Below are positions 1-13,156 of a DNA stretch of 64,000 nucleotides, one piece after another. Origin of the DNA: Amaranthus tricolor (lineage: Eukaryota; Streptophyta; Magnoliopsida; Caryophyllales; Amaranthaceae); NCBI RefSeq assembly GCF_026212465.1, contig NC_080048.1, positions 37,414,375 through 37,478,374 on the forward strand, given 5' to 3'. Position numbers and translations under genes: made by a program. Each line of letters begins with the position of its first letter. Within the stretch, counting starts at the first letter, position 1. The notes beneath the pieces were generated by a model that saw nothing but the letters and a program-made list of their open reading frames with translations, had not been told where the DNA came from and searched no databases.

Positions 1-86
1 TGTTGTATCATAATTGGAGTTGCACACTTATGTTGTTTTGTGATTCAAGCTTTCCCTTGTTGAGTTTTTGTGCTACGCTTTGGCAG

Positions 87-869
87 GATTTGATGGGCAT
101 CAGTGATGACAGTGAGGATGATGACGACGACGATGATGATGACGACGAGTCAGAGGATGAGAAACCCGCAAAGGTGACATTGAAATTGAACTTGATGGTA
201 TTTGTTGTTTGGAGTTGAATATTAAAAGCTTTGGCTAACTAATGTTCTTTTGTGATCTTAGGCTGAATCTGGGAAGAAAAGACCTAATGCTGAAGCTAAG
301 ACACCTGAGTCCAAGAAGGCTAAACTTGCTACTCCCCAGAAAACAGGTAAATTTTGTTGCTTCAAGTTATGATTTGTTTTCAATTGAAGGTCATTCTCGG
401 CCTCCTTATCCCTTTTGATAAGGGTATGGTATGGAACCCTAATTGGATCCCGATCATAGAAACTATGAGCAGTATATATGAAAATGATGATCAATGTTCT
501 GTTTAAATTATGCATTCACATGGAATATTTTATGAGTTAGGTGGTTGAAGGTTGTAGTTACCATGCCATTTTCTTATCCAATTTCATAATATGTTTATTT
601 GCAGATGGAAAGAAGGGCAGCGTGCACATAGCAACTCCTCACCCATCAAAGAAAGGCGGAAAGACTCCTGGCAGCGACAAATCCCCCAAGTCTGGACAAA
701 CTTCTTGTGGTCCTTGCAAAAAGTAGGTCGATAACATTGTATGCATTTAGTTTTGCTAATTCGTAAAACCCAATTGACATGTCTCGTATCACCTGTTTCC
801 TGGTATAGGAGCTTTAATTCAGACGCTGCTCTGCAATCTCACAATAAGGCAAAGCATGGTGGCAAGTAA
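87..869 (+). CDS. HDT: HD2-type histone deacetylase, C-terminal exons (5' end outside window)
   Basis: Plant-specific HD2 proteins are nucleolar/nuclear acidic proteins that act in histone deacetylation and gene repression. Four exons read in one frame with GT..AG borders: 87-173, 262-346, 605-722 and 809-869 (stop TAA 867-869). The first carries the long Asp/Glu tract (about ten consecutive Asp), the second and third are Lys/Pro/Ser-rich with KK and PES-type stretches, and the last two together make a C2H2 zinc finger of the form C-X2-C-X12-H-X4-H (CGPCKKSF...HNKAKH) at the extreme C terminus. The acidic tract, basic linker and terminal zinc finger in that order are the HD2 signature. The N-terminal MEFWG-type catalytic domain lies upstream of the window. 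The 723 donor was chosen over a later GT because it keeps the finger in frame. Which HDT paralogue this is cannot be told. Confidence 0.9.
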
Positions 870-3800
870 ATTGTTTACAGTCTTGACTGATTTGATGATT
901 GTAGCATGAAGGGAGGTGAGGAGCTTAGTCTCGAATTTTGTTAGCCTTCTATCATGTCTCGAATTTTTCGTTTTTTCTTTTTCTTAGAGGATTGAGTATA
1001 CTTCGGGAGAATGTTGCCTAGATAGAACTTTATATCAAATGCTATTTGGTTCCTACAGAAAATACTGATATGGAAATATTCAGTCGGAAATGATGTTTTG
1101 GCGCTCATATATTCTCAAGTTTTGCCCTTATATTCTTAGCCGATGCATACTTTGCTATTAACGCAGATTGAGTTTATGCTTTTTCGATATTATCTCTTTT
1201 AAAATTAGGTAAAAATTTGAGTTAGCGGAATTAAAACTCAAAATTAAGATCTTGCGTGACTATAGTTCGAGAAAAATTAATTTCCCAGACTGCCAATTGA
1301 TTAGAAGAGAAAGAGTATGTCGGTCTTAATCATGGCTTAAGTGACAATATACTTTGTAATTTTAGATCATTTTTTGTGGTGTTTATTGAACTGGTTAGAT
1401 GGTTGAGATCATCTAAGATAAAGAGGCCCCTTAGAAACTTCTATTATTTGGTCAATATTTTCCTTGATGTTTTCATTTGGGTTATTAGATCGACTTTGGA
1501 TTAGGTCTTTGTGTTCATATTAATTTTTTACATAATTTTGATTTATTGAGAAGTCGGATAAATATTGAATTGACGGATTTTTAACACCTCTAGAACTTTC
1601 AAATGAGGGCTTGATGGCCTTCTACATTCTAATAACTTGGTGAACATTTAGATTTTTTTTAACATTCTTAATCTAAAAGTTTTCTTAATATAGATTTTTT
1701 TAACATAGAAGTTTTTTCATTTGATTTACGTTTTTATTACATTAAATTTGTATTTCATTAAATAGTCTTCTTAAACACTTATTTTCTATTAAGGACATCT
1801 CATCATTAGACGATTTTAATTGGGTTAGTCTAAACTACTTTTTAAAAATAAAATCGCTACCTGTATAAGTGAGGATTGAGTTTTCGTTGTTTTTCAATAT
1901 TTTTTTACTCTGAACCTTACGTATAGACCCATTTTATAGTGAGATAATTTCAAATAAGGGGTTGGTACATAGTCTCCAAATTTTTTTTATAGTTCATTTG
2001 TTATCTTTTATTTTGATCTTTAAATATTAATGATTTGGGGTGCATGGAGTCGGGTCTGATCTGATTTGACACAAATATTAGACTAGATTAGAAATTTCGG
2101 TTTGAAATGTTTTAAACTAAATCAGATCAATTATAACATCAGATTGGACAACCAGACAGTTCTAAAATAGTTTGGTTGATCTCATCTCTACGGTTTTTTT
2201 GCTTTTAACACTTACCACAATGTACATAAAAATATCTCATCAGTTATCATTAATAAAAATTTAAGGATTCTTTTATGGAACAAATCAACACAATTTCTTT
2301 TAAGGAACATATCACATTCTCATGCTAATACATAAACACTACTACATCACAATTATAAACATAAATTCCAAAAATCTAACACAAACTAAAAAATCTGAGA
2401 ATTCTACTAAAATTTGAAAATAAAAAATACTATGAACTCATTACATGATTCATCTAAAAAAAAAAAAAAATAGAAAAATCAAGTAGAACCCTAACAAAAG
2501 CACAGAACAAAACTCAAATAAATCAATAAAAAAAATCAACAAACATTTGTAAAACAACAAATATGAACTGAAAAAATACTTTAAGAGAGATTCTACACTT
2601 AAATTCATCTTGAAAATTAGAACTTGAGAATCGATAAAAGAAAATTGAAAAGGTTAGAAGAGAGGGGCGCCACTTCAATTGAGTTGAAGATAGAAGATTG
2701 TGGGTTAATGTCAGTATTCACTATTCAGTAGGATTTTCAACTTTTCTTTTCACAATTTCCATTTTCATGGGCTTATTTAGTTAGTTTAGTAGTTGGGCTT
2801 ACTAGCATATGCCATTATTATTATGGTCACAATATTACGGTTTTCAGTCTGGTCTAAAAATTTCAAAATCGAGACCAAACTGATAATTTTAGAAGAAAAA
2901 ACCGAATTAGATTAGACTATTTAGATTGTAATTCAGACAAACACTTAAATTAGGGTTTAATATGTTTTGGTTTGCAATTTTGACCAAATTTTAAGCAACC
3001 CTAACAACTAGGTTAAAAAAAATTGTTTAAATTTTCCATTAATTGTTGTTTCAACTATCTTATAACAATTATAAAATGATAAATTTATGATTAATTGAGT
3101 TAAATTCTACGTTGTATATGCGTTTGTGTTTAGTGTTCTTGCTTTTTGATTGTTTATATTTCTTGTTATACTTATCTTTCATTATTCTTTTGTATTGTTT
3201 TGTCTATCTTATTTTGCTTTCCTTGAAAAGTCTCTCTAGCCAATAGACTCTTTGGATGCATCTAGATATGTTAAAATTTTATCCAATCTGAAATCCAACC
3301 AAAATCCTAACTTGATAGACACGTTTTTAGTTTCATGTTATCATTTTTAGTCAAAAATCACTATCTTTCTTTACCATTTTTAGTTTCACGTCTTAAAATA
3401 AGTTTATTAAACCTTTAATTTAAGAAAATAGTTTCTTTGAAATAAAATATTTAACCCATTGAGTTGACCCACACTTAGACAAGTCCCAACCCAAAAATAA
3501 TCCAATTCAAAATCAATTAAACTTTCAATCCTATGGTTTTTTGACAGCTCTATTGTATCTCGCCACTCAAGGAGTACTTAACAAATTTTCGCAAAATGCC
3601 TAAGCTAGAAATCTTGTATAAACTTATCTAAACCTTTACATTTAAAAGTATAATCAAGTAACGTACTTAGAAAACGAAATAAATTCATACAATTGATAAA
3701 TTTCGTCGTGAGATGATCTTATAAGTGCAATCACTCACAAATCTAGCCTATAATTTTAAAGTTATTATTTTAAAGCTTAAAATGAAAATTTAAGACCTTG

Positions 3801-4940
3801 AGATAGACATTTTAAGTTTTAAAATTGACAAATATTATTCAAATATATTCTAAGTCTTAATGTGGAAATTTTACAGTAGGAGAAAACTAGGAATTATAGT
3901 GGTTTTAAGAGTTAAAATTGATATTTTAAGTAGTGAAATAAGTCTTTTAAGAATTAAAGTCGATAATTAAAAAATTAAATTAATCCTATGGAGATTGAGG
4001 CTTGAAATAGGAGTTTTAAATATTAGATTTAGCTTTTTAAGTCTTGAAATAGGTATTTTAAAGCTATACAAATTTTTTTGTCACACGCGCGAGACAGCTA
4101 CATACAAGTTTTTGTGTTATTGAAAATTAATTTTCATCTAACCTCACTTCATGACTCAAGCAAGGGAAAATTCATCATTAAAGAAATATCTCTTCCTATC
4201 ATGTACTTCCCTAACAATACCGAAACAGAGAGCGTTCGCAAACAGCGTCATAAAACCGTAAGAGGTAAGCATAGTAATGAATCATAATCTGAATATCGTC
4301 TGATAATGAACACAACATAACATAGTTCAGTCAACAATATGTTTTTCCAGCAACACGAAGAAGTATAAAAATATAATTCACCATCTAAATCCCCTACAGG
4401 TTTAGATCCAACTCTAACGAAACATACTTCTACAACTAAAGGTTCACAATGGGTGCACTGAGACTTCTCCATTGTCAAAACATCACGTAAACCTGCAACC
4501 TGCAAACGCAACCCTCCGATTGCCAAAATAGATACCTGTACACACAAATGCCACCGTAAGCTGAGAATATAATTGATGTTTGTTCCTGAGCAGGGTAATC
4601 TGCACCTGCAAAACTCACAATTGTCTGTAAGATCATCACCCAGGAATTAACGAAATAGTTCAGAAAAGTGCGCAAAGTAAATGAAACCGAATAGATGGTC
4701 ATGTGTGAGAAACTGCTGTTACTATTCTGGAAGTGCTGTGCCTCGGTCAGCCCTGACTACATAATCATGCAAGACTCTTTGGATAACATTATGCAACAAC
4801 TGAATCCTTGAGACTATCTCAGTGCCCATGATAAAGGCAGAAAGAAAACATAAAATCCACACAATCTTTTTATTTTCCTCAAAATTATGAGGTAATATTA
4901 AGATTTGACCAAAGTGAAACTCCGGATGCCATAAACATGA
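870..4940. other. intergenic, no gene recognised
   Basis: The first few hundred bases should be the HDT 3'UTR. The rest is AT-rich with no ORF that resembles a protein. Around 2040-2200 and 2800-2960 there are stretches of the 'GGTCTGGTC/CGGTTTT' kind often found in dispersed repeats. From about 3760 to 4075 a degenerate motif close to TTTTAAGTCTTGAAATAG recurs at irregular spacing, an old, decayed tandem repeat. Open frames at 4078-4700 on both strands show no recognisable similarity or codon structure; they may lie in a 3' extension of the U2AF35 transcript. Confidence 0.4.
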
Positions 4941-4942
4941 AT

Positions 4943-5235
4943 AAAAAAATTGATATTAATAATCCAAACGTTTGGCCATCGTCTCAAAATACACATTTAT
5001 TGGTTAACTCATAAAAAACCCATACAATTGTAGTAGCTTTCTTTCAAAAATCTAGACTAGACAGTGTTTTTACTAAAAAAATTGTATTAAAAAATTGTGT
5101 TTTTCAAACGAAAAACAAAACTATGCATTATCAAGAATAAGTTAGCTCAACAGTATGGAATTTTGAGTTAACCAATATTATGGTTTATTTTGAGAAGATA
5201 GATAAAATTTTGGAATATTAATATTAATTTTTCCA
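4943..5235. repeat. foldback MITE copy (GGAAAAATTGATATTAATA family)
   Basis: The left end reads ATTGATATTAATAATCC and the right end, reverse-complemented, reads GGAAAAATTAATATTAATA. These match the ends of the better preserved element at 62966-63246. The interior is not clearly palindromic, so this is a decayed copy and its borders are approximate. Confidence 0.4.
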
Positions 5236-5821
5236 ATGGAAAAACAAAATCATTTCAGGTCAGGCTTGATTGCTAGTCCACTTACTTGATACTCCTGCTC
5301 CTAGTCCTAGAAGATGTCCATATAAATTGAATTTTCAAATACATCAGGAAAGCAAGAAAGCAATTACAGAAAAGCCACAAGTAGAGCATACATCGTCATC
5401 TTAGGAGACAACATGAAAACACACAGGGGAGATTAGCGATAAAATCCAGATCTCAAGACAGGTGTCACAAAACCGGACAAAAGAAATGAAGGACAAATTA
5501 AGTTGGCTTCAGATTTTCTTGAGCTTCAAAGCAAAAATTGATGGTTCTATAATTCAAACCAGGAAGGGTGAAAAACAACATTTTGAACATCATATAGAGG
5601 TAAAACATGAAAAATGCAATATGGAAGAATGAAGATGCTTGTTCATAAAAAAGGGAAACACATCAAATTCCATATGGCATAAGTGTGAACCTGCACACCT
5701 GCACATCGGAAAATGGGCTGTAAGAGAAATTTATAAGTCTTATGGCTTATGCCAATACGTAAACTTTTTACTAGCCACACCAGTAGAGACAAAGTAAAAA
5801 ACGAACCATGCTGTTAGCTGA

Positions 5822-6304
5822 TTAATAACCAAATTCCTCCTGATGTTGATCTACTGGTTGTTGGAGACCATGATTCTCTTCATTCTGAGCAGCCTTATCA
5901 TAATGGTGGTTGTCATTGTTTCCATTGCTAGCCTCGATCTTTGTCGAACGTTCAGCTTCTTCCTTTTCTCTATTCCACTGCTCAATCTTTGCACGTCTTT
6001 CTTCACTTCCTTCCCTGACAGGGCTCCTGTCCCTCCTACCAGGACTTCTGCTCTTTCCTCGCCGGTGAGGACTAGTGCTTCTATGTCTCTTGCTACGGCT
6101 TTCATAATACATCTCCCTCTCATCATGTCTTCTGCTGCTGTGACTACTGTGCCCATGGTGGCGGTCATCATAGTCATAGCTTCTATGCCTGTATGGGCTT
6201 CTGCTTCTACTTCTGCTGCGTCTTCTCCTATACCTTCCGAACAAATGACGCTTCAATTCCCTGATTATGTGAAGTTACAATTTGACATGTGTTATAACGA
6301 TATC

Positions 6305-6363
<59 letters not shown>

Positions 6364-8455
6364 AAGGGTCTTAATAGAACACCATTGAGCATACCTGCTA
6401 ATTTTCTTAAGATGCATGAAGTTACAATATCCACCACGATTGCAAGTGTTCTCTTCATACTGTCTGCACGTGGCTTCACGAAAATCTGTAACTGGAGAGA
6501 AATCCACAATGATAGGACGGCCTACATAACAAATTGCAAGAAAATAGCGTTTGAATTATACATTGGGGAGAACACCAAAATTAATCTTCCTAAATTAAGA
6601 ATTCACCATCTTAGAAGAAAACATATTACCAGCATAGAACCTTCCACTTAAATTACGGAGTGCATTAGAAGCTTGCTCTTCTTCTCTGAATTGAACATAG
6701 ACATTTCCCACCTGCCAGGGTTTGGATGATAAGAGTGGCAAGGACAACCTAGATTCACTAATCTCAAAGTAAGGTTCTATGGGGTGTGAAAGTCCCAAGC
6801 AATACTCACCATGTGGTCCGCCAAGTTGTCACAAATGTTCAGAGACTCAATTTCTCCATATTTGTTGAGTTCCTCAAATAAATCCTCATAAAAGTCCTAA
6901 AAGACCCCATCACAAAAAACAAAACAAAAAATTCAGGACAAAGTAATGGACAGTATCCAACAACAGAATCCTTTGCGAAGTTATTGACAAAGGAAAACCC
7001 TAGACAGAGTAGACACTATAATACAATGAGAAACTTAACTAGGACGAAATTTTTTTTTACAAAAACAACATTGTAACATGCAAGAAGATGGTTTCCGAAC
7101 ATACATCCTATAAGCATTATAAAGAGTCTAATAAACATATATGCAACCAAAAATAAACTTAAACAAAGATGTATTACATATATAACAGATATGTACATGA
7201 ATGCCCATCATGTTATCATGTATATAAACAATGAAGTCAATTAAGTACCAAAAAAATTCACAGCACGCTATTATAAACCACAAACTACCCTAAGGTACTA
7301 TTACATTTGGAACATGATACATTCCAATTTGCAATAAATAATGAATGATATTTCTCGCAAGCCAATTGATACATAATTTCAGTCTCAGAAGCACTTTTAC
7401 TGACCCAATTAGCTAACCATGGAACATTATTTCCACCAAGCACCTACCTATCGGCCAACGATGAGCATTGGACTCATCACCGGAAAATGAGAGCAAGGAG
7501 TCAAAATTCAAATCATCTTCTTAAGCTAGAATATTGACACCCCCACATCCACAATCCAGAACAACTGTGAGAAGATTCCTCAACATCAGCTCACAACGCT
7601 CATCAAAGCTAATCTAGCACCATATAACCCATTTCACTAATCCCAAGTGAACGGCCAGCTGAAACATGTTAATTATAAGTCACTTGGGCTAATTTTGTGC
7701 AGACTTAGGTAACACTGACGTAGCAATCAAAGCAAAAGCAAAAGCAAAAACGAGATTACCGCAGTAACCATTTTAGCCTTAAGACATTACACAACAAAAC
7801 ATAAACTTCAAACAATAAATTATCCTAATAACTAACAAATTTAGGAATTACAAACAAAACAAGAAAAATGTACATGAATTAGGAACAAATAACAATCAAG
7901 AGATTGAAGCCTTAGACGTTAAAATACACTTACAAATGTAATTAATCAATATAAACTTAATTTAGAATCAATATTAGTTCCACGACACGTTCTTAAATCA
8001 ATTAAATATCCAATCGGCAAATCAAATTTAATACCTCAAAATGTTCTTGAATCAATTAAATATCCAAATGACAAATAAAATTGCGTAAAATGATAAACAC
8101 AACAATGAAAAATTTAAATGAACCAGAATCAAATAAAAACTGTATCAGTTGCAGAATTAGATGTTAAAAACTAACACTTACAATTTTATAAAAACTAAAT
8201 TTAGAATCAAATTAGTACCTCAAAGTGTTCTTGAATCTTACGAGGATCAATAGGATTACCCTGAGCATCGACGCCAGGAGTAATCATATCAGGTCGTTGG
8301 TACATGTTGGAAAGCAAAAGAGTAGGGCTAATGCTAGGCTTAGTGTGAAGCCGCGAGCAACGATCGCCATGTCTGCATGCTCCGATCTTGAAGTAGAAAG
8401 GACAATTAACTCTATCCTTTTCTGTACCGAATATCGATGCCAAATGTTCCGCCAT
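5822..8455 (-). CDS. U2AF35: U2 snRNP auxiliary factor small subunit (U2AF35)
   Basis: U2AF35 binds the 3' splice-site AG and, with U2AF65, recruits U2 snRNP in the nucleus. Exons in transcript order are 8455-8219, 6896-6810, 6711-6630, 6521-6395 and 6260-5822, giving 323 residues with all phases consistent. The N terminus [20 protein letters not shown] is almost invariant in the family. Zinc finger 1 uses C18, C27, C33 and H37, with the conserved Ser34. The UHM/RRM-like domain spans about 44-145. Zinc finger 2 uses C154, C162, C168 and H172. The C terminus is an RS domain (from about 185) followed by the plant-conserved [17 protein letters not shown] block. The ATG is at 8455, about 217 bp from a divergent tRNA-Leu. 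Plant U2AF35 genes I remember have uninterrupted coding regions, so four coding introns are notable. A TA microsatellite lies in the last intron close to the exon 5 acceptor. Confidence 0.95.
6308..6360. repeat. (TA)n microsatellite in U2AF35 intron 4
   Basis: About 26 uninterrupted AT dinucleotides between exons 4 and 5 of the U2AF35 gene, about 50 bp from the exon 5 acceptor on the minus strand. Length is likely polymorphic. Confidence 0.95.
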
Positions 8456-8671
8456 TGTTGAATGATTCGAGCTTCTTTCTCTCTCTACAATTCAAGTTTG
8501 AGGATAATTGATTTTAGGGTTTCAACTTTCTAATGGAATAGTATCGGAAATGGAGATTGTTCTAGAATTTCCAAGAACCTGTAAGTTTAAGCGTGCGTTC
8601 TAGATGTTTCTTTTTTTATTTAAAGATTTATTTGATATATATAATAAAAGTTTACTTTTTGAATAGCAATA

Positions 8672-8754
8672 GCTGGTTTGCCCGAGTGGTTAAGGGGGCA
8701 GACTTAAGATCTGCTGCACACAAGTGCGCGTGGGTTCGAACCCCACAGCTAGCA
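8672..8754 (+). tRNA. tRNA-Leu (anticodon UAA)
   Basis: Class II tRNA of 83 nt. The acceptor stem GCTGGTT pairs with AGCTAGC (two G-T pairs), followed by discriminator A. The anticodon arm is GCAGA-CTTAAGA-TCTGC, which places TAA at positions 34-36. It has the long variable arm typical of Leu, and the T arm GTGGG-TTCGAAC-CCCAC. Internal A and B boxes are intact. No intron is seen. Confidence 0.95.
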
Positions 8755-8840
8755 TGAGTTTTTAGTGAGCAAAGAACTCTAATGCCCAGTTTGTTTTTAA
8801 TGCATTTTTAAAATAAAAGCCTATCATAATCTAAAAAGAT

Positions 8841-8845
8841 AGATT
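8841..8845. repeat. target-site duplication of copia element, left
   Basis: AGATT directly before the left LTR, identical to AGATT at 14867-14871 after the right LTR. A 5-bp duplication is the size left by copia integrase. Confidence 0.9.
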
Positions 8846-9043
8846 TGTTAAAAGGTATGGAGAAAAGTAGTATAAGAGATAAACTTATATCAATTTTCTT
8901 CTATTTCATTATATGTATCAGTATTCAAGATCTTGCACATATATATAGTGCAAGATGATCAAAAGAGACAAATATGTTACTTTTGAAAAAGATAGAATCC
9001 CACAATCCAATGCATTCAATGTATTGTTCCATCAATCACAACA
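8846..9043 (-). repeat. 3' LTR of the copia element
   Basis: 198 bp beginning TGTTAAAAGG and ending CAATCACAACA on the plus strand (TG..CA ends). It pairs with 14658-14866. Confidence 0.92.
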
Positions 9044-9201
9044 CTCCCCCTTAAATGCATTACATATATGTGAAAATTTGATTATGACATTCATAACCCT
9101 AAAACTGTCTTATTAAAAACCTTTATCAGAAAAAAAACCCAGTTGGATAAAAAAACTGATTAAAGGAAAAAAGAGTACAGTGAACATATTCCCCCCTGAA
9201 G

Positions 9202-10863
9202 TTAACATATGTCTCGAAAACGGCACATTCCAATCTTGCGTACCAAATACTTGAATTGCTTTGACAGGAGTGACTTTGTGAATAAATCAGCGGGGTTTTC
9301 ACATGATTGAATTTCTTGGACTTTTATCTTTTTATCTTTCTGCAGATCATGTGCGAAGAATAATTTTGGTGACAAGTGTTTTGTTTTGTCTCCCCTGATG
9401 TCTCCTTCTCTGACTTGGTTGATACATGCATCATTATCTTCATAAATTGTAGTTGGTGCCCTAGTTGTATCGTTTAAGCCACAATCTTTTTGGAGTTGGC
9501 CGATCATAGATCTCAACCATACACACTCTCGGCTGGCTTCATATAAAGCTATCAGTTCTGCATGATTTGAGGATGTAGCCGTTAGAGTTTGTTTTGTTGA
9601 TTTCCAAGATATTACGGTTCCTGCATATGTAAATACATATCCAGTTTGTGACTTGGCCGTATGTGGATCAGATAGATACCCTGCATCAGCATATCCAGTG
9701 AGTATGGCATCATTTCCTGATTGGAAAAATAATCCAAGGTCTATAGTCTAAATAGATGTTTTATTCCATTCCAATGTCTTTCTGTTGGTGCATTGCTATA
9801 CCTAGCTAATAAATTTACAGAAAATGCTATATCAGGTCTTGTATTATTTGCTAAGTACATTAAAGCACCAATGGCACTCAAGTATGGCACTTCCGGGCCT
9901 AAAATTTCTTCGTCTTCTTCTTGTGGGCGGAATGGGTCATCTTTTATATTTAGTGATCGTACCACCATTGGGGAACTTAGTGGATGAGCCTTGTCCATGA
10001 AAAATCGTTTCAAAACTTTCTCAGTATAATTGCTCTGATGGACAAATATTCCACTTTTCAAATGTTCAATTTGTAGACCAAGACAGAATTTAGTTTTTCC
10101 TAAAACTTCATCTCAAATTCTCTCATCAAATATTTAGCTGTTATCTCAATTTCTATTGGGGTTCCAATCAGATTTAAGTCATCTACATACACAGCAATTA
10201 TTACCAAACCGAATTGAGATCTTTTGATGAATACACATGGGCTAATTTGGTCGTTTTTGAATCCTGCTTTCACAATGTATTCACTCAAACGATTATACCA
10301 CATTCGCCCAGATTGCTTTAATCCATACAATGATTTCTTTAATTTTATAGAAAACATCTCTCTACGTACAATCTTTATTGGTAAGTTTAGTCCTTCAGGG
10401 ACCTTCATATAGATGTCTGTGTCGAGTCACCCATATAAATACGCAGTTACGACATCCATCAATCTCATGTGTAGGCTTTGAGAAACTGTTAAACTTACCA
10501 GAAATCTGAGTGTGGTTGCATCAACTACTGGGAATATGTTTCTTCATAATCAATTCCTGGCATTTGAGTAAAACCTTGAGCTACAAGTCTTGCCTTGTAT
10601 CTGACAATTTCATTTTTCTCATTTCTTTTTCTTACAAATACCCATTTGAAGCCTACGGGTTTTATGCCGTTTGGAGTTTATAAAATTTGCCCAAAAACTT
10701 CCCTTTTTTCTAATGATTTTAAATCTGCCTCAATTGCTTGTTTCCATCTTGGCCAATCAGGTCTTTTTCTGCATTCATTTATCGATATTGGCTCAAGATC
10801 ATTTTCATCATTTATTATTTCAATAGCTACGAAATAAGCAAAGGATTCATTTGGAATGATCCT
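9202..10863 (-). pseudogene. copia reverse transcriptase and RNase H remnants
   Basis: In transcript order, fragments in several frames encode the RT start (DWPRWKQAIEADL, about 10770), [16 protein letters not shown] (near 10570), KLKKSLYGLKQSGRMWY (near 10320), the catalytic YVDDL box (near 10190), TRPDIAFSVNLLARYSN (near 9810) and the RNase H end with NPADLFTKSL (near 9280). These are canonical copia RT/RNase H motifs. The reading frame is interrupted by stops at several points (for example around 10100 and 9740), so no full-length enzyme can be made. Confidence 0.9.
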
Positions 10864-11059
10864 TTTTCGATTCCGTTTTTTCTTGGAGAAAATATAATTC
10901 ATTGAGATTTCATAATTTTCATCCTTTTCATTATCGGAGATGTCTTGATTTTCTCCTTTATTTTCATTTTCATTTTGAATATTATTTTGTGCACCTTCTA
11001 GTTTTCTCAATTTTCTTGGATTTAAATCTTTTGAACTAAGTGGCATTCCACGCTTTCTT

Positions 11060-12235
11060 TGCACAACAATTTCATCACTTTTTGCCTTTTCATCAGGATT
11101 TTTTTCTATTCAAGCTGGAGTATTTGCTGCTAGTATATGTGATTTTGTAACTCTCTTAGTATCTGTGAATGTATCAGGTAATTGGTTAGCAACACTTTGA
11201 AGGTGAACAATTTGTTGTACTTCTTGTTCACATGATTTTGTTTTTGGGTCTAAATATTCTAAATGTGTTGCTTTACAAATAAGTTTCATATTTCTTTTCT
11301 GTAAGTCCACATTCTCTCCCCCTAAGGATGCAAATATTGTCTTATTAAAGTGGCAATCAGCAAATCTAGCTTGAAATTGATCACCAGTTAATGGTTCAAG
11401 GTACCGAATGATTGATGGAGATTCAAAACCGACATATATTCCCATTCTTCTTTATGGACCCATTTTTATACGTTGAGGGGGAGCAATGGGCACATATACA
11501 GCGCATCCAAAAATTTTCAAATGTGAAATATTTGGTTCATGACCAGTTACTAATTGCATTGGCGAATATTTATGATAAGCTGTAGGTCTTAGCCTAATCA
11601 ATGATGCTGCATGTAATATTACATAACCGCAGGCCGATGATGGTAATTTTGATTTCATTAGAAGTGGTCTTGCAATTAATTGCAATCTCTTAAGGATTCA
11701 GCAAGACCATTTTGTGTGTGAACATGTGGCATCCTTTCAAGGATAATTTTCGTTCCATTTCTTTCTGCTGTAAGGCATAAGAATTCTCTTTCATTTATGG
11801 TTTTGGTTTCCATATGGTAACCATTTTGCCGTATTGCTTTGAAACTGATATGATTTCTTCGAGATTTACTCGAGTATAGTGCATCATTTATTTCTAATTT
11901 TGTCCCCATAGGGAGTATGATACATGCTTTTTCAGTGCCTTCGATTAATTTTATTATTCCTGATATGTTATTGACATTTGCCTTAAGTAATGTTAGGTTT
12001 GAAAAATATTCTTGATTTTTCAATATCGTATGTGTTGCTCAACTGTCCAGGAGGCAATTAAATGTTGATCCATTTACTGACATTTTCTTCTCTAAGATAA
12101 GAGGAAAAAAAAATATATTATTGATATAAAGCTAGAATACTCAATACAAAAACATAAGTAGAGATTTACAACTTATCAAATGAAAAACAAGTCAAATAAA
12201 CAGAAAATGCCTCTAGTCATCTCAAAAGATGTAAT
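11060..12235 (-). pseudogene. copia protease and deleted integrase remnants
   Basis: The aspartic protease active site, normally LLDSGATHTI, is seen at about 12050-12020, but the Gly codon has become TGA (12041-12039). The pre-integrase region follows (11676-12023). At about 11725-11740 the frame jumps from the segment ending KIILERMP straight to HTQNGLAES, a motif that normally lies after the catalytic integrase core. The zinc-binding and most of the DDE core are therefore missing. The integrase C-terminal segment and the linker to RT continue at 11685-11060 with further stops. Confidence 0.85.
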
Positions 12236-13156
12236 TATCTTCTTCTTGGGGATCAAGTTTATGGAGGTTCACATCCTCATTAGAGAAATCGGAGACATCT
12301 AAGGTGGGCCCAGGTGTACTTGCTTCATTTACAAAATTTGCTTCTGCCCCTTTTCCTTTGTTTTTCTGGGAAGTTTGATATAAATCCACTAAATGTTTGG
12401 CGGTACGACAAGTTCGTCCCCAATGTCCAGTCATGCCACATCTATTACATGTGCTTTTGTGTTTCTGGACTTGTTTAAAATTATCATTTCGGGGGGGGGG
12501 GGGAATATAATTCTTTCATAAACGTGGCTACGCCCACGGCCACGACTAAGTCCACGACCACGGCCATAGAAATTACCTTGTTCAAAAGTATTCATGCTGC
12601 TCTTTTCGTGATATTTTCCACGACCTCTGCCTCTTATGAAATAGTTCCCACGACCTTGATGGTGCACATTCCTTTCAATAATAGTTCATTATTTTGCTCC
12701 GTAACAAGAAGTGTTTTCAGCAATTCATGATATTTCTTGAAATGTCTTTCACGATATTGTTGTTGTAACAAAATGCTATTTACGTGAAATGTTGATAATG
12801 GTTTTTCTATCATTTCTTCATTTGTTATTATTTGTTCACAATAGACTAATTTTGATTTTATCAGATGAAGGGCTGAATTATAATCACTGATTGATTTGAA
12901 ATCTTGAAATCTTAACTCTCACCATTCATCGATGGCCTTTGGGAGAAGTACACTTTTATTATGGCCAAATCTTTCATTTAGTTCTTCCCAAAGTAATTTT
13001 GGGTCCTCATAATTGGTATATTCGTGTTTGAGACTATGGTTAGATGATGTATAAAATTTTTCCTTTTAGATATAATTTGACATCTGAAGCCCATTGTATA
13101 AAATTGTTTCCTGTTAATTCCAGGGAATTGAATTCTCTTTTTTTGAGATCAGCCAT
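12222..13156 (-). pseudogene. copia gag remnant with zinc knuckle
   Basis: Gag starts at ATG 13156-13154 with the plant copia N terminus MADLKKREFNSLELTGNN and contains a UBN2-type capsid region in shifting frames. A CCHC zinc knuckle of exact spacing C-X2-C-X4-H-X4-C (CNRCGMTGHWGRTC) lies at 12449-12408. Part of the N-terminal half after KGKILY is missing compared with related gags I know, and stop codons interrupt the rest. A run of G on the plus strand near 12491-12502 falls in a proline-rich part of gag. Confidence 0.85.

Noticed and set aside
4078..4702. several 69-99 codon frames on both strands
   Set aside because: No recognisable motif, overlapping on both strands, in repeat-like DNA.
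5843..6307. 154-codon plus-strand frame
   Set aside because: It is the antisense shadow of the U2AF35 RS-domain exon, whose Arg/Ser codons keep the other strand open.
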